The translations under genes and the position numbers were made by a program. This document shows, one piece after another, positions 27,500 through 39,254 of a stretch of 64,000 nt of DNA. The notes under the pieces are model-generated. The model did no database searches. It worked only from the letters and a program-made list of their open reading frames with translations, and had not been told where the DNA came from. Numbering within the stretch: the stretch's first letter is position 1; each line of letters starts with the position of its first letter. The stretch covers positions 248,001 through 312,000 of the forward strand of contig CAXXSI010000030.1 of NCBI GenBank assembly GCA_963669285.2, read 5' to 3'. Origin of the DNA: JAWKWH01 sp963669285 (GTDB taxonomy: Bacteria > Pseudomonadota > Alphaproteobacteria > Rhizobiales > Rhizobiaceae).

Positions 27500-30034
27500 A
27501 TGAGCGATACGAAATCTGGTGACGACAAGACATTGAGCGTCGGTTCTAAGAAGACCCTGACCCTGAAGCGGGCCGGTGTCGAGCAGGGGACCGTGCGCCA
27601 GAACTTCTCCCACGGGAGAAGCAAGTCGGTTGTCGTTGAGACGAAAAAACGCAAATTCACCAAGCCCGGCGAATCCGAGGGTGCGCCCCAGGTTGTGCTG
27701 AAAACGCGATCGGCCGCTCCGGAACCGGCTGCGGCGCCCAAAGCACCTGCCAAGCCGAAAGCCGTCGACACGGCTGGAGTGGTTCTCAACGAACTTTCTA
27801 CCGACGAGATGGAAGCCCGGCGCCGCGCCTTGGAAGGTGCAAAGGTTCGAGAGGTCGAGGAACGCGAGAAGGCTGCGGTTGATGCAAAACGCAGGGCGGA
27901 GGAAGAAGATCAACGCGCACGCGAGCGCGAGGAATCTGCCCGCCGCCAGGCGGAAGAGGAAGCCCGGCTGGCCGAGGAAGCCGAAGCCAAGCGGCGCGCC
28001 GAAGAGGAAGCGCGCAAACGCACACCCGAGCCGGAACCGGCTGCTGCTGAAGACAGCGCCAAGAGCCGCCAAAACTACAGCAAGCGCGGGCAACCGTCGA
28101 AACAGGATGCCGGGCGTCCGGCTGCGCGTCCGCGCGCCGATGACCGCCGACGAGGCAAGCTGACACTCAATCGCGCACTTTCAGGCGAGGAATCGCGTGG
28201 CCGCTCTCTGTCGTCGATGCGCCGGCGGCAGGAAAAGTTCAAACGCGCTCAAAGCCAGGAACCGCGCGAGAAGATTTCGCGCGAAGTAAAATTGCCCGAG
28301 ACGATTACTGTGCAGGAGCTTGCCGGCCGTATGACGGAACGCGCCGTCGATGTCGTCAAGTTCATGATGCAGCAGGGTCAGATGCTGAAACCCGGAGATG
28401 TGATCGATGCCGATACGGCCGAGCTGATCGCCTCGGAGTTCGGCCATACCGTCAAGCGGGTTTCCGATTCCGACATCGAGGAGGGCTTGTTCAATATCGA
28501 GGACAAGCCGTCAGATATGAAGCCGCGGCCGCCGGTCGTGACGATTATGGGTCATGTCGATCACGGCAAAACCTCTCTTCTCGATGCCATCCGCAACGCC
28601 AACGTTGTGTCGGGCGAAGCCGGCGGCATTACCCAGCACATCGGTGCCTACCAGGTGGAGAAGGACGGCCAGAAAATCACCTTTATCGACACGCCGGGCC
28701 ATGCCGCGTTCACCGCGATGCGCGCGCGCGGCGCGCAGGCGACCGACATTGCCATCTTGGTGGTTGCTGCTGATGACAGCGTGATGCCGCAGACGATCGA
28801 ATCGATCAATCACGCCAAGGCCGCAGAAGTTCCGATGATCGTTGCGATCAACAAGATCGACAAGCCCGAAGCCGACGCCCAGAAGGTTCGCACTGAATTG
28901 CTGCAGCATGAGGTTTTCGTCGAATCGATGGGCGGTGAAGTGCTCGACGTCGAAGTTTCGGCAATGAAAGGCACCAATCTGGACAAGCTGCTCGAGACCA
29001 TTCTGCTGCAGGCCGAATTGCTGGAACTGAAAGCCAATCCGGACCGCACTGCCGAAGGCGTTGTCATCGAGGCCAAACTCGATCGCGGCCGCGGCTCGGT
29101 CGCGACCGTGCTGGTTCAGGCGGGCACCCTGCATACCGGTGACATCGTTGTTGCCGGTGACGAATGGGGTCGAGTCCGCGCGCTTATCGACGACCGTGGC
29201 ACTCAGTTGAAGGAGGCCGGACCGGCCATGCCGATCGAGGTGCTCGGTCTTCAGGGAACGCCGCAGGCCGGTGACAGGTTTGCGATTGTCGAAAACGAGG
29301 CTCAGGCCCGCGAGATTTCCGAATACCGGCAACGCAAGTCGCGCGAAATGGCGGTCGCCAAACAGGCCGGTCAGCGCGGTTCGCTTGAACAGATGATGAC
29401 CCAGCTTCAGACCACTGGTGTCAAGGAATTCCCGCTTTTGATCAAGGGTGACGTTCAGGGCTCGATCGAGGCCATTTCCGGTGCGCTCGAAAAGCTTGGC
29501 ACCGATGAGGTGCAGGCCCGCATCGTCCACTCGGGCGCAGGCGGTATTACCGAAAGCGATATCTCGCTGGCCGAGGCATCCGAGGCTGCGATCATGGGCT
29601 TCAATGTCCGCGCCAACAAGCAGGCGCGCGACCTTGCGGCGCAATCAGGCACCGAAATCCGCTACTACAACATCATCTACGACCTGGTTGACGACGTGAA
29701 ACAGGCCATGTCCGGCATGCTGTCGCCGGAACGCCGCGAGACCTTCCTCGGCAATGCCGAAATACTGGAGGTGTTCAACATCACCAAGGTCGGCAAGGTC
29801 GCCGGTTGCCGGGTCACGGAAGGCAAGGTCGAACGTGGTGCTGGCGTGCGTCTGGTGCGCGACGACGTGGTGATTCACGAAGGGACGCTGAAGACGCTGA
29901 AGCGCTTCAAGGACGAGGTCGCCGAAGTGCCGGCCGGTCAGGAATGCGGCATGGCGTTTGCCAATTATGACGACATTCGCGCCGGTGACGTGATTGAAGC
30001 GTTCCGCGTCGAGGAAGTGGCCCGGACTCTGTAA
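27500..30034 (+). CDS. infB: Translation initiation factor IF-2
   Basis: 844 residues. A long charged N-terminal region rich in Arg, Glu and Ala (about residues 100-260) with a coiled-coil character, then the IF2_N helix region, then the GTPase domain: G1 GHVDHGKTS near residue 350, G3 DTPGHAAF, G4 NKID. Domains II to IV follow. It brings fMet-tRNA to the 30S P site. Internal in-frame ATGs could give short isoforms as in E. coli, but none is obviously better supported. Confidence 0.97.
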   Translation: MSDTKSGDDKTLSVGSKKTLTLKRAGVEQGTVRQNFSHGRSKSVVVETKKRKFTKPGESEGAPQVVLKTRSAAPEPAAAPKAPAKPKAVDTAGVVLNELSTDEMEARRRALEGAKVREVEEREKAAVDAKRRAEEEDQRAREREESARRQAEEEARLAEEAEAKRRAEEEARKRTPEPEPAAAEDSAKSRQNYSKRGQPSKQDAGRPAARPRADDRRRGKLTLNRALSGEESRGRSLSSMRRRQEKFKRAQSQEPREKISREVKLPETITVQELAGRMTERAVDVVKFMMQQGQMLKPGDVIDADTAELIASEFGHTVKRVSDSDIEEGLFNIEDKPSDMKPRPPVVTIMGHVDHGKTSLLDAIRNANVVSGEAGGITQHIGAYQVEKDGQKITFIDTPGHAAFTAMRARGAQATDIAILVVAADDSVMPQTIESINHAKAAEVPMIVAINKIDKPEADAQKVRTELLQHEVFVESMGGEVLDVEVSAMKGTNLDKLLETILLQAELLELKANPDRTAEGVVIEAKLDRGRGSVATVLVQAGTLHTGDIVVAGDEWGRVRALIDDRGTQLKEAGPAMPIEVLGLQGTPQAGDRFAIVENEAQAREISEYRQRKSREMAVAKQAGQRGSLEQMMTQLQTTGVKEFPLLIKGDVQGSIEAISGALEKLGTDEVQARIVHSGAGGITESDISLAEASEAAIMGFNVRANKQARDLAAQSGTEIRYYNIIYDLVDDVKQAMSGMLSPERRETFLGNAEILEVFNITKVGKVAGCRVTEGKVERGAGVRLVRDDVVIHEGTLKTLKRFKDEVAEVPAGQECGMAFANYDDIRAGDVIEAFRVEEVARTL

Positions 30035-30048
30035 ACCCTGTTGTCATT

Positions 30049-30080
30049 TACGCCGGCCGGGACGGCCGGCGTATCTTTCT
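30049..30080 (+). terminator. Terminator-like hairpin between infB and rbfA
   Basis: TACGCCGGCC-GGGAC-GGCCGGCGTA, a perfect 10-base-pair stem followed by TCTTTCT. The T tract is interrupted, so it may be partial and lower expression of rbfA-truB relative to infB. Confidence 0.5.
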
Positions 30081-30128
30081 ATCGTCGATGAGTGGTCCGA
30101 TTCCGCCGTGCGACATGAGTGAAAAACA

Positions 30129-30539
30129 ATGTCGAAATTCTCTTCTGCAGGCCCATCCCAACGTCAACTTCGTGTCGGCGAACAGGTGCGCCATGCTTTG
30201 GCCCAGATGATCGGTCGCGGCGAAATCCGCGATGAGGTTCTCGAGCGTACGGTTGTTTCGATATCGGAAGTAGCCATGTCTCCGGACCTGAAAATCGCGA
30301 CCGCCTATGTCTCTCCTCTCGGAGCAGGCGACGGCGAGGCCATTGTCAAGGCATTGGCGAAAAACGCAAAATTCATCCGCGGTCGGCTGACGCCGGCTTT
30401 GCGGCAGATGAAATACATGCCCGAGTTCCGGTTTCGCGTCGATACCAGCTTCGACAACTTTGATCGTATCGACCGTTTGCTGCGCACGCCTGAAGTGGCG
30501 CGCGATCTGGGTAACGAAGAAGACGGCAAACACGACTGA
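30129..30539 (+). CDS. rbfA: 30S ribosome-binding factor RbfA
   Basis: 136 residues. Type-II KH-fold family marks: SQRQLRVGEQVRHALAQMI, ISEVAMSPDLKIATAYVSPL, MPEFRFRVDTSFDNFDRIDRLL. It acts late in 30S maturation. Its stop overlaps the truB ATG by one base. Confidence 0.95.
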   Translation: MSKFSSAGPSQRQLRVGEQVRHALAQMIGRGEIRDEVLERTVVSISEVAMSPDLKIATAYVSPLGAGDGEAIVKALAKNAKFIRGRLTPALRQMKYMPEFRFRVDTSFDNFDRIDRLLRTPEVARDLGNEEDGKHD

Positions 30540-31489
30540 TGGCCAGACAGCGCAAGAAAAAAGGCCGGCCGATCTCCGGCTGGGTCGTGCTCGACAAGCC
30601 GGTCGGCATGGGCTCCACCGAAGCTGTCTCCAAGATCAAATGGTTGTTCGAGGCGCAGAAGGCTGGCCATGCGGGCACACTGGATCCGCTGGCGTCGGGA
30701 ATGCTGCCGATAGCGCTGGGCGAGGCAACCAAGACGGTGCCCTATGTGATGGACGGCGCCAAAATCTATCGGTTCACCGTTACCTGGGGCGAGGAACGCT
30801 CGACCGACGACCTCGAGGGAAATGTCACCAACACTTCGGACCGGCGGCCTGACCGCGCCACGGTTGAGGCGCTGTTGCCCGAATACACCGGCGTGATCAT
30901 GCAGGTTCCGCCTCAGTTTTCCGCCATCAAGATCGGTGGCGAACGCGCCTATGACATCGCCCGCGATGGTGAGACGGTCGAGATACCGGCCCGTGAGGTC
31001 GAGATCGGCCGGCTGGAGATCATCGACATGGCGGACGGGAACAAAACCGTCTTTGAGATCGAGTGCGGCAAGGGCACCTACGTTCGCTCGCTCGCCCGCG
31101 ACATGGGGCGCGATTTGGGCTGTTTCGGCCATATCAGCGAATTGCGCCGCACCGAGGTGTCTCCGTTCACGGCCGAGGATCTTGTTTTGCTTGAGGATTT
31201 GGACGCGGCAAGCCCGCGAAACGCGCCCGATGGTCCAGAGGCCGAGAAACCATATACCGTGATCGATGCTTTGGTTGTCGATACCGGCGCAGCGCTGGGT
31301 GAGCTGCCGCATGTGGCGCTCGGCGATGACGCCGCCCAACGCGTACGCCTTGGCAACCCGATAATCATTCGTGGCCGCGATGCCCCGATAGAGGCCGACG
31401 ATGCCTATGTCACGGCCAGAGGAAAGCTTGTCGCCATCGGTGCGATTGAAGCCGGCCAGTTCAAGCCACGCCGGGTCTTCAGGGGTTGA
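30539..31489 (+). CDS. truB: tRNA pseudouridine(55) synthase TruB
   Basis: 316 residues. The catalytic Asp is in GHAGTLDPLASGML; the KCGTYVRS-like block is ECGKGTYVRSLARD. It makes pseudouridine 55 in the T loop. The C-terminal region is longer than in E. coli. Coupled by overlap to rbfA. Confidence 0.95.
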   Translation: MARQRKKKGRPISGWVVLDKPVGMGSTEAVSKIKWLFEAQKAGHAGTLDPLASGMLPIALGEATKTVPYVMDGAKIYRFTVTWGEERSTDDLEGNVTNTSDRRPDRATVEALLPEYTGVIMQVPPQFSAIKIGGERAYDIARDGETVEIPAREVEIGRLEIIDMADGNKTVFEIECGKGTYVRSLARDMGRDLGCFGHISELRRTEVSPFTAEDLVLLEDLDAASPRNAPDGPEAEKPYTVIDALVVDTGAALGELPHVALGDDAAQRVRLGNPIIIRGRDAPIEADDAYVTARGKLVAIGAIEAGQFKPRRVFRG

Positions 31490-31676
31490 AGTCTGGATGC
31501 GCATAGATCGGTGGAGTTGAAACCAGACCCCAACAAAACGCTGGCATTCGTCATCGAATTACCCTATATGCACCGCAGCAATCGGCTTTGGCCATTGTTC
31601 ACCGGCCCCTGCTGGACGACATCCCGGCTGTGGGCGACCCGTTTCCTTAAAGTTTATGAGAGAAAGGAAAAGCGCG

Positions 31677-31946
31677 ATGTCGATTACTGCTGACCGCAAG
31701 CAGGAACTGATGAAGGAATACGCGACCGCCAAGGGCGATACCGGCTCGCCGGAAGTCCAGGTTGCCGTGCTTTCCGAACGCATCAAGAACCTGACCGAAC
31801 ACTTCAAGGACCACAAAAAGGATAACCATTCCCGCCGTGGTCTGTTGAAACTCGTCTCGCAGCGCCGCCGCCTCTTGGATTATCTGAATTCCAAGGATGC
31901 AGGCCGCTACCAGACTTTGATCGGAAAGCTAGGCTTGCGCCGCTAA
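31677..31946 (+). CDS. rpsO: 30S ribosomal protein S15
   Basis: 89 residues from ATG 31677 (GAGAAAGGAAAAGCGCG upstream; an in-frame ATG at 31656 has no site). Near-standard S15: DTGSPEVQVAVLSERI, KKDNHSRRGLLKLVSQRRRLLDYL. It binds 16S rRNA helices 20-22. It sits between truB and pnp as in most proteobacteria. Confidence 0.97.
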   Translation: MSITADRKQELMKEYATAKGDTGSPEVQVAVLSERIKNLTEHFKDHKKDNHSRRGLLKLVSQRRRLLDYLNSKDAGRYQTLIGKLGLRR

Positions 31947-32225
31947 CCGTTTGCCGGCGGGTGTGACATCACCCGCCGCAAGCATATTCGGGAGCCTTAA
32001 ACCGGTTCCCGCAACCGATTTCCCTCATTGAAGTTCGATGAAGTGGGAAATCACCCATGGACAGGTCATGGGGCAGGATTGACGGCTGCTTATCCGCGAA
32101 AATTCGCGCGGATTTCACAGAGCATCCTTCTGTCTTGCCCGTGGCTCGTCCGACAAGAAGCCGACGGAGATTAAGCCGCTACGGATAGGCCGTGGCGGGG
32201 TTTCCGTCCATGACAAGGACAAGAC
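31947..32225 (+). promoter_or_regulatory. rpsO-pnp intergenic region with three hairpins
   Basis: Hairpin 1 at 31955-31978 is CGGCGGGTG / CACCCGCCG, a 9-pair stem with a 6-base loop and no T tract. Hairpin 2 (about 32018-32055) pairs GATTTCCC with GGGAAATC around an inner TCAT/ATGA. Hairpin 3 (about 32092-32113) pairs ATCCGCG with CGCGGAT. In E. coli the matching region carries the rpsO terminator and the RNase III site through which PNPase controls itself; these stems could do the same. Confidence 0.5.
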
Positions 32226-34368
<2,143 letters not shown>

Positions 34369-34392
34369 ACAGGCCTTTTGAGTACTGATATC

Positions 34393-34421
34393 AAGCGCGG
34401 GTTTAATACCCGCGCTTTTTT
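34393..34421 (+). terminator. Intrinsic terminator of pnp
   Basis: AAGCGCGGGT-TTAAT-ACCCGCGCTT, a perfect 10-base-pair stem running into six T, 25 bases after the pnp stop. Confidence 0.9.
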
Positions 34422-34461
34422 GTTGGCTGCACTTGGTGCTCCGATGCGCTATTCGAAAACC

Positions 34462-35484
34462 ATGACGGAAGATCCGCAAATTGCAACGCTGTTGCATCCG
34501 TTCGACACCGGTATGCTTGAATGGCCTTCTGGTACGGCGGACATTTTGTGCATCGGTTTTGCTGAGTCATTGCCCGATGGTTGGAAGGTCGATGGCGAAA
34601 TCCTCTACGTCCAGGGATTCAGGCCGGGATTTACAAACCTCGAGCGCGCCGGCCAGGCTGTTATGCATTCGCTGCCGACCGGTCGGTTGTTTGACATTGC
34701 GCTTGTGCGTCTTGGCCGCCATCGCGGCCAGAACGAGGCATGGATCGCGAAGGCGCTGCGGCTCATGAAGACCGGAGGCTTGGTCCTCGTCGCAGGTGCC
34801 AAGACCGATGGCGTGGCAAGCATGAGAAAGCACCTCTCAAGAGCTGGCGCAGAGCCGCAATATATGTCGAAGAACCACGGGCAGGTGCTCTGGTTGGAAG
34901 CCGGCGAAGATCGCCTAGCACTGGCAGATCAGTTGGAACCGGCATCCTTGCCGCTTGTCGATGGTCGGTACCAGACCGCACCCGGCATGTTCTCAGCCGG
35001 GCAGATTGATCGCGGTTCGCGATTGTTAAGCGACCAGATTTCCTGTCGTCAGAACGCCCGTGTTGCCGATTTCTGTGCTGGTTGGGGGTATCTGTCGGTG
35101 CAATTTTTGAAACGCTGCCCGGACATTGCCTGCCTGCATCTTTATGAGGCTGATTTTGCTTCGCTGCAGGCTGCCCGTGCCAACCTGGCCGGGAAGGCGG
35201 GATGCGAAATCGACTATTTATGGTTTGACCTGCTCCACGATCAGGTCGATCAACGCTACGACCTGATTGTTATGAACCCGCCGTTTCACGCTGGCCGACG
35301 AGCTGAGCCGGAGATCGGTCGGCGGTTGATCGCGGTCGCGGCCAAAGCTCTGGCCCCGCGCGGGCACTTGCTATTGGTGGCAAATCACCAACTGCCCTAT
35401 GAGGAAATCATCGGTGAGTGTTTTTCCAGCCATCACATGTTGTGCGAAGAAGACGGCTTTAAGGTGCTGAGTGCGAAACGGTGA
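34462..35484 (+). CDS. RsmC-like rRNA (guanine-N2) methyltransferase
   Basis: 340 residues from ATG 34462; ATG 34444 is also possible and neither has a clear ribosome site. The frame extends back through the pnp terminator, so the far upstream ATG is not used. A degenerate N-terminal methyltransferase-like half precedes a C-terminal SAM domain with VADFCAGWGYLSVQFL and the catalytic NPPFH motif, the layout of RsmC/RlmG. Probable target is 16S G1207 or a 23S guanine. It stands alone between pnp and a convergent GGDEF/EAL gene. Confidence 0.82.
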   Translation: MTEDPQIATLLHPFDTGMLEWPSGTADILCIGFAESLPDGWKVDGEILYVQGFRPGFTNLERAGQAVMHSLPTGRLFDIALVRLGRHRGQNEAWIAKALRLMKTGGLVLVAGAKTDGVASMRKHLSRAGAEPQYMSKNHGQVLWLEAGEDRLALADQLEPASLPLVDGRYQTAPGMFSAGQIDRGSRLLSDQISCRQNARVADFCAGWGYLSVQFLKRCPDIACLHLYEADFASLQAARANLAGKAGCEIDYLWFDLLHDQVDQRYDLIVMNPPFHAGRRAEPEIGRRLIAVAAKALAPRGHLLLVANHQLPYEEIIGECFSSHHMLCEEDGFKVLSAKR

Positions 35485-35523
35485 CCGTGAAGCGTTCAGT
35501 CGCCGATGACATGACAATGCTGG

Positions 35524-37071
35524 TCAATGAACCGTCTTACGCCGCGCAGTATCGGCGAGGCTTTCCGTCTCGCGGCTGGATAGCGGTGCAGGCTTGCCGT
35601 AATAAAATCCCTGCACCACGTCGCAGCCGGCAGCGCGCAGAAGGATCGCCTGATCCTCGTTTTCAACGCCTTCGGCAATTGTGTGAACACCCAGGGCGCG
35701 GCTGAGCCCGACAATCGTTGAAACCACGGCGCCACCAGCATCGGATCCCTTGCCAAGTCTGCTGACAAATGACCGGTCGATTTTAAGCTTGTTGAAGCGG
35801 AAGTCGATCAGATAGCTGAGGTTTGAATAGCCGGTGCCGAAATCGTCAACGGCAACGGAAATTCCGAGTTTTCGGATTTCTTCGAGAATGACCGCCGCGC
35901 GATCCTTGTCTTGCATCATCGCGGTCTCGGTGATTTCGAGTTCCAGCTTGTGCGCGGGAAGTCCCGTATCGGTGAGAACGTCGCGTACCATGGCGACGAA
36001 GTCGCGCATCATGAATTGAACCGGTGAGATGTTGACCGCAACGATGTGATCGTCTGCCAATGTAAGCCCGTCATTGCAGGCCCTGCGCAACACCCATTCG
36101 CCGATCAACGAGATCATCCCGGTTTCCTCGGCGACCGAAATGAACTCATTCGGCGGGATCATGCCTCGCTCGGGATGACGCCAGCGGATCAGCGCTTCAT
36201 AGCCGACGACCTTGTTTGAGGCGAGGTCGTGTTGCGGCTGATAGTGCAGATCAAAGTCGCCGTGCTCAAACGCAGAGCTGAGTTCGGACTCGATCCATTG
36301 CCGGTATTCCGCAACCTTACCCATTTCCGGATGATAGACCGACCAGTTGCCGGCACCCGATGCTCTGGCGTGCTGAAGCGCCAGGTTTGACCGTCGAAGC
36401 AACACGATCGGATCGATCCCGTCCTTTGGCATGGCGGTTACGCCAGCCGAAATGCTCAGCGACTGCGTGTGGGTCGAGATGACGATCGGATCCATTGTGC
36501 GTGCGATAAGCGTCTCCAGTAGCTGGTCGATCGGAAGATTGCCCGGTTTGTCCGCCAGCAGAATGGCGAATTCTCCTGCGCCGATACGGCCGATCTCCGC
36601 TGGATGGGGAACGTGTTCCTTCAATCGAGCCGCAAATGTGCTGATCAGTTCGTCGCCCTGGCTGTAACCGATGGCGTCGTTGATCTGCTTGAAACGATCG
36701 ATATCGATGTCGATCAGAAATATCGGTTTCCCCGAACGCTCTGACTGTATCGCCGCTTCGGCGATTTTTCCGATCATGGCAGTACGGGAGTGAAATCCCG
36801 TCAACCGGTCAACTTGCGTTTCATTGAAGACATATTCGGCGGATTCGTCGACACCGGCAAAAAAAGAGACCACGCCACCGGCGGCTGCAAGCGTGCAGAG
36901 TGCGGCGATCATGGCGCCAACGGCGTCGGCGGGAAGACCGGCAAGACCATCGCCAAAGCTGAATTTCAAACCCCACAGGACAATCAGAAAACTACCCAAC
37001 CCGGCGCTGGCGATCGTGATCAGCCGAAAGATCGGAGTCCGACTGGGATCTTGATGAGCGCCGGTTGACAT
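35524..37071 (-). CDS. Membrane GGDEF/EAL protein, probable c-di-GMP phosphodiesterase
   Basis: 515 residues. Two N-terminal helices (about 17-32 and 42-68) anchor it in the membrane. The GGDEF domain (about 85-245) has the degenerate motif IGAGEF in place of GGDEF, so cyclase activity is unlikely. The EAL domain (about 260-505) keeps YEALIRWRHP, the DDFGTGYSNL loop and the family's acidic and lysine residues (NITE-like ELEITETAMM, KIDRSFV), so it should hydrolyse c-di-GMP. The degenerate GGDEF may act as a GTP sensor. Relevant to surface attachment in a strain with a tad pilus. Confidence 0.9.
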   Translation of the reverse strand: MSTGAHQDPSRTPIFRLITIASAGLGSFLIVLWGLKFSFGDGLAGLPADAVGAMIAALCTLAAAGGVVSFFAGVDESAEYVFNETQVDRLTGFHSRTAMIGKIAEAAIQSERSGKPIFLIDIDIDRFKQINDAIGYSQGDELISTFAARLKEHVPHPAEIGRIGAGEFAILLADKPGNLPIDQLLETLIARTMDPIVISTHTQSLSISAGVTAMPKDGIDPIVLLRRSNLALQHARASGAGNWSVYHPEMGKVAEYRQWIESELSSAFEHGDFDLHYQPQHDLASNKVVGYEALIRWRHPERGMIPPNEFISVAEETGMISLIGEWVLRRACNDGLTLADDHIVAVNISPVQFMMRDFVAMVRDVLTDTGLPAHKLELEITETAMMQDKDRAAVILEEIRKLGISVAVDDFGTGYSNLSYLIDFRFNKLKIDRSFVSRLGKGSDAGGAVVSTIVGLSRALGVHTIAEGVENEDQAILLRAAGCDVVQGFYYGKPAPLSSRETESLADTARRKTVH

Positions 37072-37173
37072 GGTTATTCCCCTGCTTATCGGCGACTATA
37101 GGTTGGCAAATGTTAAATTACGGCTCCAAATTACCATGCAATTTTATTGGTTTGCGTCTTGGTTATCCGATTG

Positions 37174-37989
37174 TTAATCGGCTTGGCGGTCGCTCAGCGA
37201 CTTCAGCTCGTCCATATTGGGCATCGAGACGATATTATAGCCGGAATCGACATAGTGGATTTCGCCGGTCACTCCGGAAGACAGGTCGGAGAGCAGATAA
37301 AGCGCCGAGTTTCCAACCTCCTCGATTGTGACCGTACGTCTGAGCGGCGAGTTGCGCTGCTGATAGGCGAACATGTGCCTGGCATCAGAAATCCCTGCTC
37401 CGGCAAGGGTGCGAACCGGCCCCGCCGAAATGCCGTTTACCCGGATGCCGCGCGGTCCATAGTCGTTTGCCAGATATCGAACGCTTGCCTCCAGTGCTGC
37501 TTTGGCAACACCCATGACATTGTAGTTGGGCATCACGCGCACCGATCCGGCATAGGTAAGGGTGATCATCGATCCGCCGTCATTCATCAGCGCGGCGGCC
37601 CTTCGCGCGACCTCTGTAAATGAGAAGCAGGAAATCAGCATTGTACGCTGAAAATTCTCTCGCGATGTGTCTGCGTAGAGACCTTTGAGTTCATTCTTGT
37701 CGGAAAACCCGATGGCATGGACAACGAAGTCGATACCACCCCATTCAGACCCCAGCCGGTCAAAGCAGGCGTCCACCGAAGCCGTATCCTCGACGTCACA
37801 GGGTACGACGATTGATGCGCCGGCCTTTTCCGCAAGCGGTTTAACCCGGCGGCCGAATGCTTCGCCCTGATAGGTAAAAGCGAGTTTGGCACCCTGGTCA
37901 GCGAGCTTTTCGGCGATTCCCCAGGCGATGGAGTGGTCGTTTGCGACACCCATCACCAGGCCTCGCCGGCCCTCCATCAGATTTGTCAT
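37174..37989 (-). CDS. fabI: Enoyl-[acyl-carrier-protein] reductase (NADH)
   Basis: 271 residues. SDR fold with GVANDHSIAWGIA near the N-terminus and the Tyr-x6-Lys pair in YNVMGVAKAAL. It performs the last reduction of each fatty-acid elongation cycle. It follows fabB by 12 bases in the order fabA-fabB-fabI, the cluster for unsaturated fatty-acid synthesis in rhizobia. Confidence 0.94.
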   Translation of the reverse strand: MTNLMEGRRGLVMGVANDHSIAWGIAEKLADQGAKLAFTYQGEAFGRRVKPLAEKAGASIVVPCDVEDTASVDACFDRLGSEWGGIDFVVHAIGFSDKNELKGLYADTSRENFQRTMLISCFSFTEVARRAAALMNDGGSMITLTYAGSVRVMPNYNVMGVAKAALEASVRYLANDYGPRGIRVNGISAGPVRTLAGAGISDARHMFAYQQRNSPLRRTVTIEEVGNSALYLLSDLSSGVTGEIHYVDSGYNIVSMPNMDELKSLSDRQAD

Positions 37990-38001
37990 GCAGTGGTTCC
38001 C

Positions 38002-39219
38002 TCAGGCGTCATAGCGCTGGAATACCAGCGTTGCGTTGGTGCCCCCAAAGCCAAATGAATTGGATAAAACCGTGTTCAGCCCGGCATTGTCGGTGCGGGA
38101 TCGCGCAATTGGTATGTCGGCGAACTCCGGATCGAGTTCATCGATATTGGCGCTCTCGCAAATGAAATCATTGTTGAGCATTAAAAGCGAATAGATCGCC
38201 TCCTGGGCGCCGGTCGCTCCCAGCGAATGCCCGGTCAGCGATTTTGTTGCCGAGATTGGCGGAATGTTGTCACCGAATACGTCACGAATGGCCATAATCT
38301 CCTGCCGGTCGCCAACGGGCGTAGCGGTCGCATGGGGATTGATGTAGTCGATGGGCCTATCGACGGTGGCAAGCGCCTGCTGCATGCACCGCATTGCTCC
38401 CTCTCCCGAAGGCGCAACCATGTCGTAGCCGTCCGAAGTGGCGCCATATCCGACCACTTCACCGTAGATCTTGGCGCCTCGCGCCTTTGCACGGTCCAGT
38501 TCCTCAAGAACCAGTACGCCCGCGCCGCCGGCGATCACAAATCCGTCGCGGTTGACGTCATAGGCGCGAGAGGCAACTGCGGGGCGATCATTGTACTTTG
38601 ATGACATTGCGCCCATGGCGTCGAACAATACCGACAATGTCCAATCGAGGTCCTCGCAACCGCCGGCGAACACGACATCCTGCTTGCCGAGCTGGATTTG
38701 CTCATATGCATTGCCAATGCAGTGGTTCGACGTCGCGCAGGCTGAACTGATCGAGTAGTTGACGCCTTTTATCTTGAACCATGTCGCCAGCGTCGCTGAA
38801 GCGGTTGATCCCATGCATTTTGGTACGGCAAATGGACCGACACGCTTTGGACCACGCTCACGAGTGGTGGCTGCGGCCTCCACGATGGTTCGTGTCGAAG
38901 GGCCTCCCGAACCCATGATGATGCCCGTGCGTTCGTTGGACACATCGTTTTCTTCAAGCCCCGCATCTCGGATCGCCTGATCCATCGCGATGTGGTTCCA
39001 GGCGGTGCCGCCGCCGTGAAAACGCATGGCGCGGCGGTCGACCAGAGCTTCGGTGTCAATTTCGGGAGCGCCGTGAACCTGGCAGCGAAATCCCAGCTCG
39101 GCGTAATCTGATGCAGAAACGATGCCCGATTTGGCCTCGCGAAGCGACGCCAGCACTTCCTGCGTGTTGTTGCCGATCGAGGAAACGATTCCCATACCGG
39201 TTACCGCAACTCTTTTCAT
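38002..39219 (-). CDS. fabB: Beta-ketoacyl-ACP synthase I
   Basis: 405 residues. The catalytic Cys is in SSACATSNHCIGN and the two His are in NPHATATPVGD and KSLTGHSLGATGAQE. FabB elongates cis-unsaturated intermediates made by FabA. It lies 35 bases after fabA. Confidence 0.96.
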   Translation of the reverse strand: MKRVAVTGMGIVSSIGNNTQEVLASLREAKSGIVSASDYAELGFRCQVHGAPEIDTEALVDRRAMRFHGGGTAWNHIAMDQAIRDAGLEENDVSNERTGIIMGSGGPSTRTIVEAAATTRERGPKRVGPFAVPKCMGSTASATLATWFKIKGVNYSISSACATSNHCIGNAYEQIQLGKQDVVFAGGCEDLDWTLSVLFDAMGAMSSKYNDRPAVASRAYDVNRDGFVIAGGAGVLVLEELDRAKARGAKIYGEVVGYGATSDGYDMVAPSGEGAMRCMQQALATVDRPIDYINPHATATPVGDRQEIMAIRDVFGDNIPPISATKSLTGHSLGATGAQEAIYSLLMLNNDFICESANIDELDPEFADIPIARSRTDNAGLNTVLSNSFGFGGTNATLVFQRYDA

Positions 39220-39254
39220 GTCGATTTCCTCCGCCGCAAACGCGCGGTCATTGA

